A stretch of 64,000 nucleotides of DNA from Thiotrichaceae bacterium. Lineage in GTDB: Bacteria; Pseudomonadota; Gammaproteobacteria; Eutrophobiales; Eutrophobiaceae. The notes under the pieces were generated by a model, which was given only the letters and a program-made list of their open reading frames with translations, did no database searches and was not told the DNA's origin. Where the stretch lies: contig DUBV01000053.1 in assembly GCA_012960105.1 (NCBI GenBank), forward strand, positions 1 through 64,000, read 5' to 3'. This document shows, piece by piece, positions 37,933 to 46,695 of the stretch. The position numbers were made by a program, and so were the translations under genes. Every line of letters starts with the position of its first letter. Position 1 is the stretch's first letter.

Positions 37933-39300
37933 CTATGCAACTTTCATTGAAGGTATGTCACGCGTAGCACGACCGTTTAATTTGCTCGCATAACGTGTTG
38001 GCACATCACTCCAACTCGGTGCGTTCATCATGTCTGCCCAACGTTGATAAAACAGACGTTGATTAGAATCGTTATATTGCCCACGATAAATAGTGCCGGG
38101 AAAATCAGGATGATCAATCTGACGGCTGATGCCACAACGGTAATGTAACTTTTCATGTCTGGTAACAACGCCCCTGTTTACTTTGGTACAGTTTTCCCAA
38201 TTTTCCCCATCATCCATTTCAAAAGCACCACCGGGACCAAAGGTACACATGACCCCTTTGGTAATATCATCCTTTATCTCATCGGGCATATTCTTGTTAA
38301 CGATCACCCAGGTCTTAAGTTCGAGTTCCCATGGCCCTTTGGGGTTCCATGTTCTGAAAGTATGAATTCCCGGTAGAAAAGATACGTTAGGAAAGATAGA
38401 AGCTGATGCAACCGAACCAAATATTTTAGAACGGGCTTCACCCAGACGTTCGGCCATTTTTGGACGGATATCATTGTAGTATTCCATCACCCTGGGACGA
38501 CCTAATAAAAATATATCGCCCACACCTTCCATACCAAATTCCCAGCCATGACCGTTAACACTGGCATGGAAAGAATTCTGCATATCAACAGGAGGAAACG
38601 GATTGCCATCATTCATGGCACGGCAACCTGAGTCATGTGTCCAGCCAGCATGGTAGGCATCACCAATGAAGTTCTCGACACCAAATTTCCAGTTGGCTCC
38701 AATAACTGACTTGATACAACCGCCGATGAATTCTGTACCGCCTTCTTCATTATCCAGCAAGGCATCGAGATACCAGCGAAAATCACCGAGATAATGTTCC
38801 AGCGAAGGAGCAGTCTCGTCAAAAGTGGCAAAGACCAAACCTTTGTATGTATCTAACTGGGCAACCTGTTTAAGTCCCCATTGAGATTTATCAATGTCAC
38901 CTTCTTCGTAGCAATACTCTTCATGCATCCCCTGTAAATTTCCTTCGGTATCAAAACTCCAACCATGATAGTTACAGACAAATCGTCGCGTGTTCCCCTG
39001 ATCCGCAAAACACACCCGATTACCCCTGTGTGGACATGAATTCAAGAACGCTTTAATCGACATATCTTTCTGGCGAGCGACAATGACTTTATCTTCGCCC
39101 ATGTAAGTCGTTATAAAATCTCCGGGTTTGGGAATTTGAGTTTCATGTGCCAAAAATATCCAGCAACGCGCGAATATCTGATACATTTCCTGCTCAAAGA
39201 TAGCCTGTTCAGCAAAAATACGCCGATCAACCCAACCTTCCTCAAGATCCATGTATTTTGAATAATCAGGACGCGGCCCCTGCCTACTTTGTAGTGTCAT
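37933..39300 (-). CDS. PAH/biphenyl-type ring-hydroxylating dioxygenase alpha subunit
   Basis: 455 residues. Rieske ligands Cys89/His91 and Cys109/His112; bridging Asp214; iron ligands His217 and His222, with a third acidic ligand in the GGAFEMDDGENW region. VNRGVVTRHEKLHYRCG and FYQRWADMM near the C-terminus resemble BphA1/PhnA1-type enzymes. It should form cis-dihydrodiols from PAH or biphenyl-like compounds. Like the nah pair it lacks neighbouring ferredoxin and reductase genes. Confidence 0.9.
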   Translation of the reverse strand: MTLQSRQGPRPDYSKYMDLEEGWVDRRIFAEQAIFEQEMYQIFARCWIFLAHETQIPKPGDFITTYMGEDKVIVARQKDMSIKAFLNSCPHRGNRVCFADQGNTRRFVCNYHGWSFDTEGNLQGMHEEYCYEEGDIDKSQWGLKQVAQLDTYKGLVFATFDETAPSLEHYLGDFRWYLDALLDNEEGGTEFIGGCIKSVIGANWKFGVENFIGDAYHAGWTHDSGCRAMNDGNPFPPVDMQNSFHASVNGHGWEFGMEGVGDIFLLGRPRVMEYYNDIRPKMAERLGEARSKIFGSVASASIFPNVSFLPGIHTFRTWNPKGPWELELKTWVIVNKNMPDEIKDDITKGVMCTFGPGGAFEMDDGENWENCTKVNRGVVTRHEKLHYRCGISRQIDHPDFPGTIYRGQYNDSNQRLFYQRWADMMNAPSWSDVPTRYASKLNGRATRDIPSMKVA

Positions 39301-39401
39301 TGTTATTCTCCCCCACCTCTGTTTTTAAACTTTAACAACGCTTTCATATACTGATCATTGTTTAACTAACTAATCGTTTAACTTCTTTAGCAAGTTTTTA
39401 A

Positions 39402-39893
39402 TTACACACTATAGATATCCAGTACATTTGGAATTGAATCGTTCTGAAGCACAATGTGACGCTTGCTGATCTTGAGGCCTTCATCTGTGTTACAAAATGT
39501 ATGCGTCTGGTGACCGTAAAAACTATGCGATACTTTTAATTTATAAGAGTGTGTCATCCATGCAGATCGAACAACAACTTCATTTGATTCATTCTTTTCA
39601 ATTTGAAAATTCGACGTCATATGACAGGTCCTGGGCAAGGGTGATGAAGCCAACGACAACTCCGTACGGATTCTATAGACACGGTCTTCCAGACCAGCCC
39701 GCGATCCGTAATAGATAAGTGACAACTGTGTATCAGGATCCGTTGTCGTGGTGAATTCATCGTCCCACGCCGGTATCCAGTATTCACTGTCTTCGCTATA
39801 CAATGCTAACCACGCATCCCAATCCTTATTATCAAGATACATACCTTCAGAAATGATAATGTCTATCGCATCTTGTTTATCATCAGGCGACAT
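39402..39893 (-). CDS. benB: benzoate/toluate dioxygenase beta subunit
   Basis: 163 residues, the BenB/XylY length. DAIDIIISEGMYLDNKDWDAWLALYSEDSEYWIPAWDDE (in part), DTQLSLIYYGSRAGLEDRVYRIRTE and NVLDIYSV are characteristic. It overlaps the end of the alpha gene by 11 bases, showing translational coupling. Confidence 0.9.
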   Translation of the reverse strand: MSPDDKQDAIDIIISEGMYLDNKDWDAWLALYSEDSEYWIPAWDDEFTTTTDPDTQLSLIYYGSRAGLEDRVYRIRTELSLASSPLPRTCHMTSNFQIEKNESNEVVVRSAWMTHSYKLKVSHSFYGHQTHTFCNTDEGLKISKRHIVLQNDSIPNVLDIYSV

Positions 39894-41244
39894 CTGATAC
39901 CTCCTTGATGTTCTGTTGCTCCGCTCCTTTCTCCATTAACTCTAACCAACGATGATGTTGAGCAACCATGATGCCTTCGTCTTCAAGTTGTGTACCAGAA
40001 GCCACCGGGTTTATTCCCAATTCAGTAGCAAATTTCTCTGGCCCCTTAACAACATTCATAGCCCCTCTGGACATATCACTCCAACGGGAATTCTCTCCGT
40101 AAAAACCTTTCATAGATTGATTGAACGCCGCCAGATCATCGGGTGTTGCCATACCACTGGCATTAAAGAAATCTTCATATTGTCGAATTCGTGAACGTCT
40201 TGCCTTGGCTGACTCACCTTTAGGTGCAAAACAAAATGTTGTCACTTCAGTTTTGTCCACCGTAACAGGACGAAAAACACGAATTTGGGTACTCATTTGA
40301 TCCATTAAGAACACATTAGGATAGAGTAATAAATTACGTAAATAACCATCCATCCATTTGGCCCGCAGTTCACCATATTTTTCTACCAACTCTTCGTGTT
40401 TTTCATATAGAGGTCTTATTTCAGGATTTTGAAATTCATTCCATAATAGAACGTGACCATTGTCTAAATCGTAAAAGCCACCCGGCAAGCTACCCAAGTC
40501 ACCAACAGCAACTGCTTTAACAGGATCATCACCTTGCCTAATTTTTTGTCGGTTTTGTATGGTCTGCACGTAGTTCGCATGTATCGTTTCAACATGATAA
40601 CCATCGACACCATTCTCAGCCTGCAGTTTCCAGTTACCGTCAAATGTATAGGTCTGTACCCCGGGTATTACTTCAATGCCTTCTTCGGATTGATCCACTA
40701 GCATATCAATCAGCTTTGTTGATTCACCAAGATGTATTTTTAAATCAGGAACATCATCGCTCAAACTACCAAATATAAACCCTCCATAACTCTCAATTTT
40801 AGCAATGTGTGTCAGACCCAATTCAGTTGGTTCAAAATCTTCTGAATAACCGTCGGTGTTCTTTTCACCATGGTGAACCAACTGTCCATTTGTTTTATAG
40901 CACCAGCCATGAAAGGGGCACATAAAAATCTTTTTATTGCCGCGAGAGCAGTTTTCTAGCTGCGTACCACGATGACGACAAGCATTAATAAAGCCATTGA
41001 TATTGCCATCACGATCACGATTAATGATGACCGGCTGTTTGCCCATATAAGTCGTAATGTAGTCATTCGGCTTTTCAATTTGACTTTCATGACAAAGATA
41101 TAACCAGGTACTCTCAAAAATATACTTCATCTCCAACTCAAATAAATCCGGATCAGTGAATACGCGTCGATCGATTCTATATATCCCTTCTTCCGGTCTT
41201 TCATCAATAAATTTTTTGAAGTCTATCGCTGTATTTCTAGGCAT
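39883..41244 (-). CDS. benA: benzoate/toluate 1,2-dioxygenase alpha subunit
   Basis: 453 residues. It begins MPRN and continues FTDPDLFELEMKYIFESTWLYLCHESQI as in BenA/XylX. Rieske ligands Cys89/His91 and Cys109/His112; bridging Asp214 with His217 and His222 at the iron site. LLYPNVFLMDQMSTQIRVFRP and RIRQYEDFFNASGMATPDDL are shared with BenA. It dihydroxylates benzoate or methylbenzoate to a cis-diol carboxylate. No benD-type diol dehydrogenase follows, and the reductase immediately upstream looks like XylA. Confidence 0.92.
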   Translation of the reverse strand: MPRNTAIDFKKFIDERPEEGIYRIDRRVFTDPDLFELEMKYIFESTWLYLCHESQIEKPNDYITTYMGKQPVIINRDRDGNINGFINACRHRGTQLENCSRGNKKIFMCPFHGWCYKTNGQLVHHGEKNTDGYSEDFEPTELGLTHIAKIESYGGFIFGSLSDDVPDLKIHLGESTKLIDMLVDQSEEGIEVIPGVQTYTFDGNWKLQAENGVDGYHVETIHANYVQTIQNRQKIRQGDDPVKAVAVGDLGSLPGGFYDLDNGHVLLWNEFQNPEIRPLYEKHEELVEKYGELRAKWMDGYLRNLLLYPNVFLMDQMSTQIRVFRPVTVDKTEVTTFCFAPKGESAKARRSRIRQYEDFFNASGMATPDDLAAFNQSMKGFYGENSRWSDMSRGAMNVVKGPEKFATELGINPVASGTQLEDEGIMVAQHHRWLELMEKGAEQQNIKEVSDVA

Positions 41245-41261
41245 GAATACCCCCTATATCC

Positions 41262-42335
41262 TTAATTTTTTTCCAGTTGTCGAGAATCCAGAAATTTATC
41301 GTAATGTATCTGCTCAATGTTAACGTTATTTCTTTCCAGTTCTATCAATGCAGCGTCAATCATGCCTGGTGGACCACATAAATAAGCATGGCATTCGGAC
41401 AATGACATCCCTGTCGATTCGTCATTAATAAAATCTGTAACCAACCCACGCATCCCTTTCCATGATGAATCTTCAGCTTCTTCTGACAACACAGGAATAT
41501 AGTTGAATTGCTTAGGCCATTGTTCCTTGAGCGCCTGCATCTCATCAAGACAATAAAGATCCCGTTGTTCTCTGGCACCGAACAAATAGGTCACAGGTCT
41601 ATTTATATTTTTTGTTATTGCATCATCGAGTATTGATTTAATTGGTGCCATACCACTACCACCAGCAATACATAATATGGGAGCATCGGCTGGACGTAAC
41701 CAAAAGTTGCCTGCGGGGCCATGCAATTCAAAACGTTCATCGGTTCTATCTTCGGAAAAAAGCCAGTCGGTATAACTGCCACCTGACACATGCCGCACAT
41801 GAAATTTTAATTCTTTAGTACCATCTTGCACCGGAGTTGAAGCAAAAGAATAACTGCGATGTCGCTCAAAGCCTTCTAGTCCAATATCAGCAAATTGTCC
41901 GGCAGTAAACGAAATGGGTCTGTCCACCTCAACAGATACCTCCATAATATCGTGGGTTAGCATACTCGTTTCTTTAACAACACCATGAAAAGTCTCGATT
42001 GGAAAATCTGGAACAGCATCGCTGACATCAATTTCTACTTCTACATCCTCTTTTAACATACTTTGACAGGCGAGAATAAAACCGTCGTTAATCTCTGCTT
42101 CAGATAAAGTGTAGGAAAAATCTAGCACTGCTCGAACATTACCGCTCAAAAGTCTACATTTACAGTTACCACAGGTACCAACAGTACAGTGATGCGGGAA
42201 AGTTATACCTTGTTCCAGCGCCGCTTGAAGTAATGTTTGATCACGCGGTACTTCAATAGTTTTATTCAATGGTTGTAAAGTCGCCATACGCGGCTTATTT
42301 CGGTCTTTAAAACCTTGAATGATATTTTTAAGCAT
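41262..42335 (-). CDS. xylA: XylA-like ferredoxin-NAD(P)H reductase
   Basis: 357 residues: plant-type [2Fe-2S] domain with HHCTVGTCGNCKCRLLSG and a later ACQ Cys (~45-95), FAD domain with RHRSYSFAS, NAD domain with CIAGGSGMAPIKSIL and LCGPPGMIDAA. An extension of ~15 residues precedes the ferredoxin domain, as in XylA. It delivers electrons to the XylM-like hydroxylase encoded 20 bases upstream and, lacking a BenC of its own, perhaps also to the BenAB pair downstream. Confidence 0.88.
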   Translation of the reverse strand: MLKNIIQGFKDRNKPRMATLQPLNKTIEVPRDQTLLQAALEQGITFPHHCTVGTCGNCKCRLLSGNVRAVLDFSYTLSEAEINDGFILACQSMLKEDVEVEIDVSDAVPDFPIETFHGVVKETSMLTHDIMEVSVEVDRPISFTAGQFADIGLEGFERHRSYSFASTPVQDGTKELKFHVRHVSGGSYTDWLFSEDRTDERFELHGPAGNFWLRPADAPILCIAGGSGMAPIKSILDDAITKNINRPVTYLFGAREQRDLYCLDEMQALKEQWPKQFNYIPVLSEEAEDSSWKGMRGLVTDFINDESTGMSLSECHAYLCGPPGMIDAALIELERNNVNIEQIHYDKFLDSRQLEKN

Positions 42336-42354
42336 TTAATTTGACGTGTAAAAA

Positions 42355-43461
42355 CTAAGCAGTTTTAGCTTCGCCCAACCAGTCTGTCCAGCCTGCTTTT
42401 CTATTCGCTTCCTTGGCAAGTTCTTGTTCGCCTTTCGTTGCAAAATTCATATCCCATTCTTTTAATCTTGGTTTAGCAATAAAATTAAACCAGATGGGTG
42501 GTACCAATCCACTTAAAAAACACAAAAGGATGCTGGGCATTTGTGGACCATCAGGTTTTGGTGTTAATTTATAAAAAGGCATGTAGGAATCCATGTGATG
42601 ATCATTATGGTTGGTGATCTCAAAGGCAAGTTGACGGTCCACCGGTGTCAGGTGATTCCATATGTGTTGTACATCATATTTTGTCCCTTCAACACGCACC
42701 AATCCGTAATGTTGGTAATAATTGAACATCTCGACCAATAATTTTGCAAATATAATGCCTGCAGCAGCCACCAATGCCCCTTGAATACCCGCAAACCAGC
42801 CTGCCAAAGCAATTAACAAACCCGTCTGCGTGATGGCCTTGAAAATTCGCCCCTTTGGTGAAAAAAAACTTATTTTCATTTTCTTACAACGTTCTTGCTC
42901 AATTAAAAAGAAATCTTTTAGAGAACCAAAGGTCGCACGAAAAACAAACGTGTAAACAGTCTCTCCGCGTCTTGCGGTATCGGAATCTTTGGGCGTGCCT
43001 AAATGTATGTGGTGGGTATGGATATGCGCGACGTCTCTTGTTGGATCGGCGTAAAAAGTGCCCATCAACGTGGAAAACAATCGCGCGACCGGGCTGCGAC
43101 GATGCATCAATTCATGATTAATAGGCAGATTAGGCACAGCGCCTAACCAACCCAGACTGAGAATAGCGCCAATTAAATTAATCGTTGCAACACTGCCGTT
43201 ACTTGCTTGAACAGAGACTAACCAGTGAATAAACATTACATACAACGCTATCATCATGAATAAATGCAGATAGAGCGGAATATCCACCAGCCACGGCATA
43301 CTGATTTGACGAGATTTCAGATCAGGCTTTGAAAGCACATCAACAATGAGTAGAGGAATAAATGTACCAATCCCCAACCAGACCCAGTTTCCACCCAGGC
43401 TAAAACCCAATATTCCTGCACCGACGACCAGTGTGGCAAGATAATATCTAAGATAATCCAT
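42355..43461 (-). CDS. xylM: xylene/toluene side-chain monooxygenase, membrane hydroxylase
   Basis: 368 residues, XylM being 369. It starts MDYLRYYL, as in XylM. Membrane diiron fatty-acid-desaturase/AlkB fold with His boxes HELMHRR, HTHHIHLGTPKDSDTARRG, FNYYQHYGLVR and NHNDHHMDSY, and four to six hydrophobic helices. FLSGLVPPIWFNFIAKPRLKEWD near the end is also XylM-like. It oxidises aromatic methyl groups to alcohols at the inner membrane with XylA as partner. First gene of a long leftward array behind a sigma-54 promoter. Confidence 0.92.
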   Translation of the reverse strand: MDYLRYYLATLVVGAGILGFSLGGNWVWLGIGTFIPLLIVDVLSKPDLKSRQISMPWLVDIPLYLHLFMMIALYVMFIHWLVSVQASNGSVATINLIGAILSLGWLGAVPNLPINHELMHRRSPVARLFSTLMGTFYADPTRDVAHIHTHHIHLGTPKDSDTARRGETVYTFVFRATFGSLKDFFLIEQERCKKMKISFFSPKGRIFKAITQTGLLIALAGWFAGIQGALVAAAGIIFAKLLVEMFNYYQHYGLVRVEGTKYDVQHIWNHLTPVDRQLAFEITNHNDHHMDSYMPFYKLTPKPDGPQMPSILLCFLSGLVPPIWFNFIAKPRLKEWDMNFATKGEQELAKEANRKAGWTDWLGEAKTA

Positions 43462-43502
43462 ACGTCAATTTCTCAAATTTAGCGTTTAAAGTGTAGTTAA
43501 AA

Positions 43503-43520
43503 GGCAAGTTAAGTGCCAAT
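43503..43520 (-). promoter_or_regulatory. sigma-54 promoter of the xylM array
   Basis: The minus strand reads ATTGGCACTTAACTTGCC: TTGGCAC, five bases, TTGC, a full match to the -24/-12 consensus. Start of transcription would be near 43493, about 32 bases before the xylM ATG. In the TOL plasmid the upper operon headed by xyl genes is also driven by sigma-54 and XylR. Confidence 0.75.
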
Positions 43521-43595
43521 TTCTATCTATTTGATTTATCTATTATTATAGTTAATTGAATTGCACATTTTAACTAATATTTACACGATATAAAC

Positions 43596-43628
43596 AACCA
43601 TATATATATATATATATACTAAATGGTT
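43596..43628. repeat. TA-dinucleotide tract inside an inverted repeat
   Basis: About ten TA units (43600-43618) lie between AACCAT (43596-43601) and ATGGTT (43623-43628). It is in the divergent promoter region between xylM and the dehalogenase-like gene. The tract would melt or bend readily and could vary in length by slippage. Confidence 0.5.
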
Positions 43629-43635
43629 AAATTTA

Positions 43636-43651
43636 ATTGATTTATATCAAT
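43636..43651. promoter_or_regulatory. possible activator site upstream of xylM
   Basis: ATTGATTTATATCAAT is an inverted repeat with TTGAT/ATCAA half-sites as in XylR/DmpR sites, but the half-sites are two bases closer than in the consensus. It lies about 145-160 bases upstream of the predicted xylM start. Confidence 0.4.
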
Positions 43652-43688
43652 ATAGATGAGAAAAACAACACAACGAGTAGCTTGATTC

Positions 43689-44573
43689 ATGACACAAAAC
43701 AAACCAAATAATTTTAATTATCCATCTCATTACGCCGACGTCTTTGGCTCAAAAATGCATTATGTAGAAACAGGCGAAGGCGATCCAATCCTGTTTCTTC
43801 ACGGTCAACCAACCTGGTCATATCTCTGGCGCAACATCATGCCGCATCTTGAAGGGCAAGGTCGTTTGATTGCAGTTGATCTTATAGGTTATGGACTTTC
43901 GGACAAACCTGACCTCGATTACGAAATGAGTGACCATATCAAATACATCGATAAATTCATTGAACAATTGGGCCTGAAAAATATCACCCTGGTAATTCAT
44001 GACTGGGGATCGTTTTTTGGTTTTAATTACGCCATGCATCATGCTGAAAATATTCGCGGTGTTGCATTCATGGAGGCGATTTTGTTTCCAGTCCCCGGTT
44101 ACGATTCCTTCGACGAACAAACCCACAACTTCTTTAAGACACTACGCTCATCACAGGAGACTGCTGAACATATGATGGTGGATCAAAATCTGTTTATCGA
44201 AGCTGTCTTGCCAGGATTAATCGTGCGTGAATTGACAGAAGATGAACAGAATGGCTATCGTCAGCCATGGTCTGATCCTGATGCACGTAAAATACTGTGT
44301 AAGTTTCCGCAGAACCTGTGCATAGCTGGCGAACCAGAAAATATTAATGATATACAGCAGGACTACATGACCTGGTTACAGGAGTCTGAAATTCCCAAGT
44401 TATTATTACACTCAGATCCCGGCTGTCTCATTCCCAAGGCCATGGCCGATTGGTGTAAAGACAACTTGCCGAATTGTGATACTGTTTTCGTCGGGGATGG
44501 TTTACATTACATTCAGGAAGACAGTCCTGATAAGATTGGCAAAACAATTTCAAACTGGTTGAGGAGGATATAA
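43689..44573 (+). CDS. haloalkane dehalogenase-like alpha/beta hydrolase
   Basis: 294 residues. VIHDWGS carries nucleophile Asp105 and halide-binding Trp106; AFMEAI gives Glu129 as the acid of subfamily II; GLHYIQEDSPDKIG gives His273. The oxyanion loop reads HGQPTWSYLWRN with Gln40 where subfamily II has the second halide-binding Asn. Overall it resembles LinB/DhaA. It would hydrolyse carbon-halogen bonds, but the Gln may alter or abolish halide binding. It starts a two-gene rightward unit opposite xylM and has no strong ribosome binding site. Confidence 0.85.
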   Translation: MTQNKPNNFNYPSHYADVFGSKMHYVETGEGDPILFLHGQPTWSYLWRNIMPHLEGQGRLIAVDLIGYGLSDKPDLDYEMSDHIKYIDKFIEQLGLKNITLVIHDWGSFFGFNYAMHHAENIRGVAFMEAILFPVPGYDSFDEQTHNFFKTLRSSQETAEHMMVDQNLFIEAVLPGLIVRELTEDEQNGYRQPWSDPDARKILCKFPQNLCIAGEPENINDIQQDYMTWLQESEIPKLLLHSDPGCLIPKAMADWCKDNLPNCDTVFVGDGLHYIQEDSPDKIGKTISNWLRRI

Positions 44574-44575
44574 TT

Positions 44576-44992
44576 ATGGCTGATTCATTTGAAGGTGGAT
44601 GTGCATGTGGTGATTTTCGTTATCAGGTCAATGGTGAACCTGCATTGATGGGTAACTGTCACTGTACTGATTGTAAACAAGCAAGTGGCAGTGAGATGAG
44701 CGTTGTTGTTGGAGTCGCAGCAGATTCGTTTAAAATCCTGCAGGGTGAAACCAAAAAATGGACGTGCAAAGGCGATAGCGGAGAAGATGTTACACGTAAC
44801 TTCTGTCCAAACTGCGGATCAAGACTCTATACAGAAGCAACAGTCATGGCAGGCATGATAATCATTCAAGCAGGTTCTCTTGACGACTCCAGTTGGGTCA
44901 AACCCGGTATGGAACTCTACACCGACAGCATGAGTGATTGGTACCAGGTCCCCGAAGGCGTCGCAACCTTCCCCGGCATGCCCACCGAATAA
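44576..44992 (+). CDS. GFA-family zinc protein
   Basis: 138 residues. GGCACGDFRYQV, NCHCTDCKQASGSE and NFCPNCGSRLY supply the zinc-binding cysteines of the GFA fold. It begins three bases after the dehalogenase-like gene, so the two are co-transcribed. Its reaction is unknown; glutathione-dependent formaldehyde activation is only the family name. The stop codon lies inside the first copy of a REP-like repeat. Confidence 0.82.
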   Translation: MADSFEGGCACGDFRYQVNGEPALMGNCHCTDCKQASGSEMSVVVGVAADSFKILQGETKKWTCKGDSGEDVTRNFCPNCGSRLYTEATVMAGMIIIQAGSLDDSSWVKPGMELYTDSMSDWYQVPEGVATFPGMPTE

Positions 44993-45099
44993 GTAGGGTC
45001 AGGTACAACTTAATAAGTAGGGTCAGGTACAACTTTTATACAATTTTTAGGTGTCTCAATAATAACCAATACGAAAAGTTGTACCTGACCCTACTTATT
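44988..45099. repeat. REP-like repeat: two direct and one inverted 24-base copies
   Basis: A 24-base unit built on GTAGGGTCAGGTACAACTT occurs at 44988-45011 and 45012-45035, and inverted at 45076-45099. The arms can form a strong hairpin with a 40-base loop between convergent genes. The same motif type is seen with REP-associated tyrosine transposases. It could end transcription in both directions. Confidence 0.65.
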
Positions 45100-45113
45100 T
45101 GAGAAATTACTGC

Positions 45114-45710
45114 TTAAGTCGTTTTTTGTTGTAGGTATTCTTCGATAAACATCAAGCGATCGTTGCCCCACCAAACCTGCTCATCGAGCATCATGATAGG
45201 GGCACCGAAGACACCATTGTTTTCTGCTTCGGTACAGGACTGCTCAAAATTTTTGATCGCATCAGGTGAGTTTATATATTGAATAAATTCATCTGTATTC
45301 CATCCAAGTGTGGATGCTAATCCTTCAAGTTCTGATTGTTCAGTAGGGTCACACCCTTCACCCCAGATTCGACGATAACCTTCGTCCACATATTCCTTAA
45401 GTTGCCCTTTCTTTTTGGCATATAGCGCACCTACGTTCCAGGGTTGAACTTTTAGATTTTTAGGAAAATTTAATGGCACTGCATAACGATCAGCCCAACG
45501 CATGAGATCTGTCTTCAAAGCTTTTATCTTGGGTGGGATCTCCAGATTGGACGGGCCATAATTTCCTGCCGCTTTTTTTGCCCTGGGAATATCCATGGGG
45601 TGATACTGGAGTTCATAACCATATTTTTTAACCATGTCCGGTAATTTCACATGAGCGAGGTAACTAAACGGACTCATCATGTCGAAATAAAACATCAACT
45701 TTTTCTTCAT
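45114..45710 (-). CDS. nahD: 2-hydroxychromene-2-carboxylate isomerase
   Basis: 198 residues, the NahD length. FYFDMMSPFSYLAH with Ser13, and FGAPIMMLDEQVWWGNDRL near the C-terminus, are conserved in this kappa-GST/DsbA-like family that uses glutathione. It isomerises 2-hydroxychromene-2-carboxylate to trans-o-hydroxybenzylidenepyruvate in naphthalene breakdown; the next enzyme of that pathway is encoded two genes upstream. Confidence 0.9.
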   Translation of the reverse strand: MKKKLMFYFDMMSPFSYLAHVKLPDMVKKYGYELQYHPMDIPRAKKAAGNYGPSNLEIPPKIKALKTDLMRWADRYAVPLNFPKNLKVQPWNVGALYAKKKGQLKEYVDEGYRRIWGEGCDPTEQSELEGLASTLGWNTDEFIQYINSPDAIKNFEQSCTEAENNGVFGAPIMMLDEQVWWGNDRLMFIEEYLQQKTT

Positions 45711-45753
45711 ATTAAATATTCTCCAACTATTAAATACAGTGATTAATAGTTAA

Positions 45754-46653
45754 CTAAAAATCATATTTTATATTGAACACAAAATAATTGATGTCTTTAT
45801 CAACGACGTTACCTAAACTAGTAAATGCAGCTGCCATTGATAAATTTTTATTAGGGAGCCAGGTCACAAATACATCCCAAAAGGCGTCTTCATCCATACT
45901 AAAACCATTGAATGGTAGTGCATCAAATTGATCATTTTGTTGTCTAATCTCTGCGCCAAAACCAAAATAGGGTAAGGGCAGAAAGGCAATAGATGCCTCT
46001 GCATTAATTGTATAGTCTTCAGAAAACCCCAATAAACCTAAATAATGAGCACGTGTTAATCGTGCATTGCCATGAAAAACGACTGGAAAACCTAATAAAT
46101 CAATATTCGTTTTAGAAATTGAAAAATCTAAATCGATACCGAAATCATCTTTATAACCGACAGTATCTAGTGCCTTACCAATGTTTTCATTCATTTTATC
46201 AATGGTTTCGTTGTATTTGAATTCAGCAGTTATTGCAAATGCAGGCAGATATTGCGTTTCATTCGAGATCAATGTTTTAAAATGAAAATTATGTAAAAAA
46301 ATTGTGTCTTCACCAACATCAAAAGCATTACCACCAGCGGCAATTAAATTACCACGCAAACGGCGAAAGTCGTTTATCTCATGTACATATCCAATCTCAA
46401 AATGGTCAAGAAATGACATAGTGATACCATTGGTATAAATATTATTCTTACTCTCATTAAAGCCAATGGCATCCCAATTTGAGATTGCAGGTTTGCCAAA
46501 TATTTGATCCGCTTCAGGTGCGTTAACACGATAAGCTCCCGGAACAATCCCGCCACCACCAACCCCTTCAAAATTCATAAAAGGTGGGGCAGCATAAACC
46601 GAAGTCATCGTTACCAAAAAAATAAACAAAGATAAAATATTTTTAATTATCAT
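45754..46653 (-). CDS. outer-membrane beta-barrel protein (DUF3034-like)
   Basis: 299 residues. Signal peptide (IIKNILSLFIFLVTMTSVYA), then GVGGGGIVPGAYRVN, similar to DUF3034/meta-pathway outer-membrane proteins, alternating strands, and a terminal Phe (IKYDF). It may help aromatics through the outer membrane. Located between nahD and nahE homologues on the same strand, which supports an uptake role for bicyclic aromatics. The family assignment is by eye. Confidence 0.65.
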   Translation of the reverse strand: MIIKNILSLFIFLVTMTSVYAAPPFMNFEGVGGGGIVPGAYRVNAPEADQIFGKPAISNWDAIGFNESKNNIYTNGITMSFLDHFEIGYVHEINDFRRLRGNLIAAGGNAFDVGEDTIFLHNFHFKTLISNETQYLPAFAITAEFKYNETIDKMNENIGKALDTVGYKDDFGIDLDFSISKTNIDLLGFPVVFHGNARLTRAHYLGLLGFSEDYTINAEASIAFLPLPYFGFGAEIRQQNDQFDALPFNGFSMDEDAFWDVFVTWLPNKNLSMAAAFTSLGNVVDKDINYFVFNIKYDF

Positions 46654-46695
46654 AATTAAATCAACTCCCCAATCAATTTCATGATTAATATTTAT

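Noticed and set aside
43600-43618. TA repeat as a phase-variable promoter switch
   Set aside because: It lies about 100 bases upstream of the predicted sigma-54 element and is not between promoter hexamers of a recognisable sigma-70 promoter; length variation cannot be seen from one sequence.
44988-45035. Tandem 24-base repeat as a minimal CRISPR
   Set aside because: The copies are directly abutting with no spacer, a third copy is inverted, and no cas gene is present.
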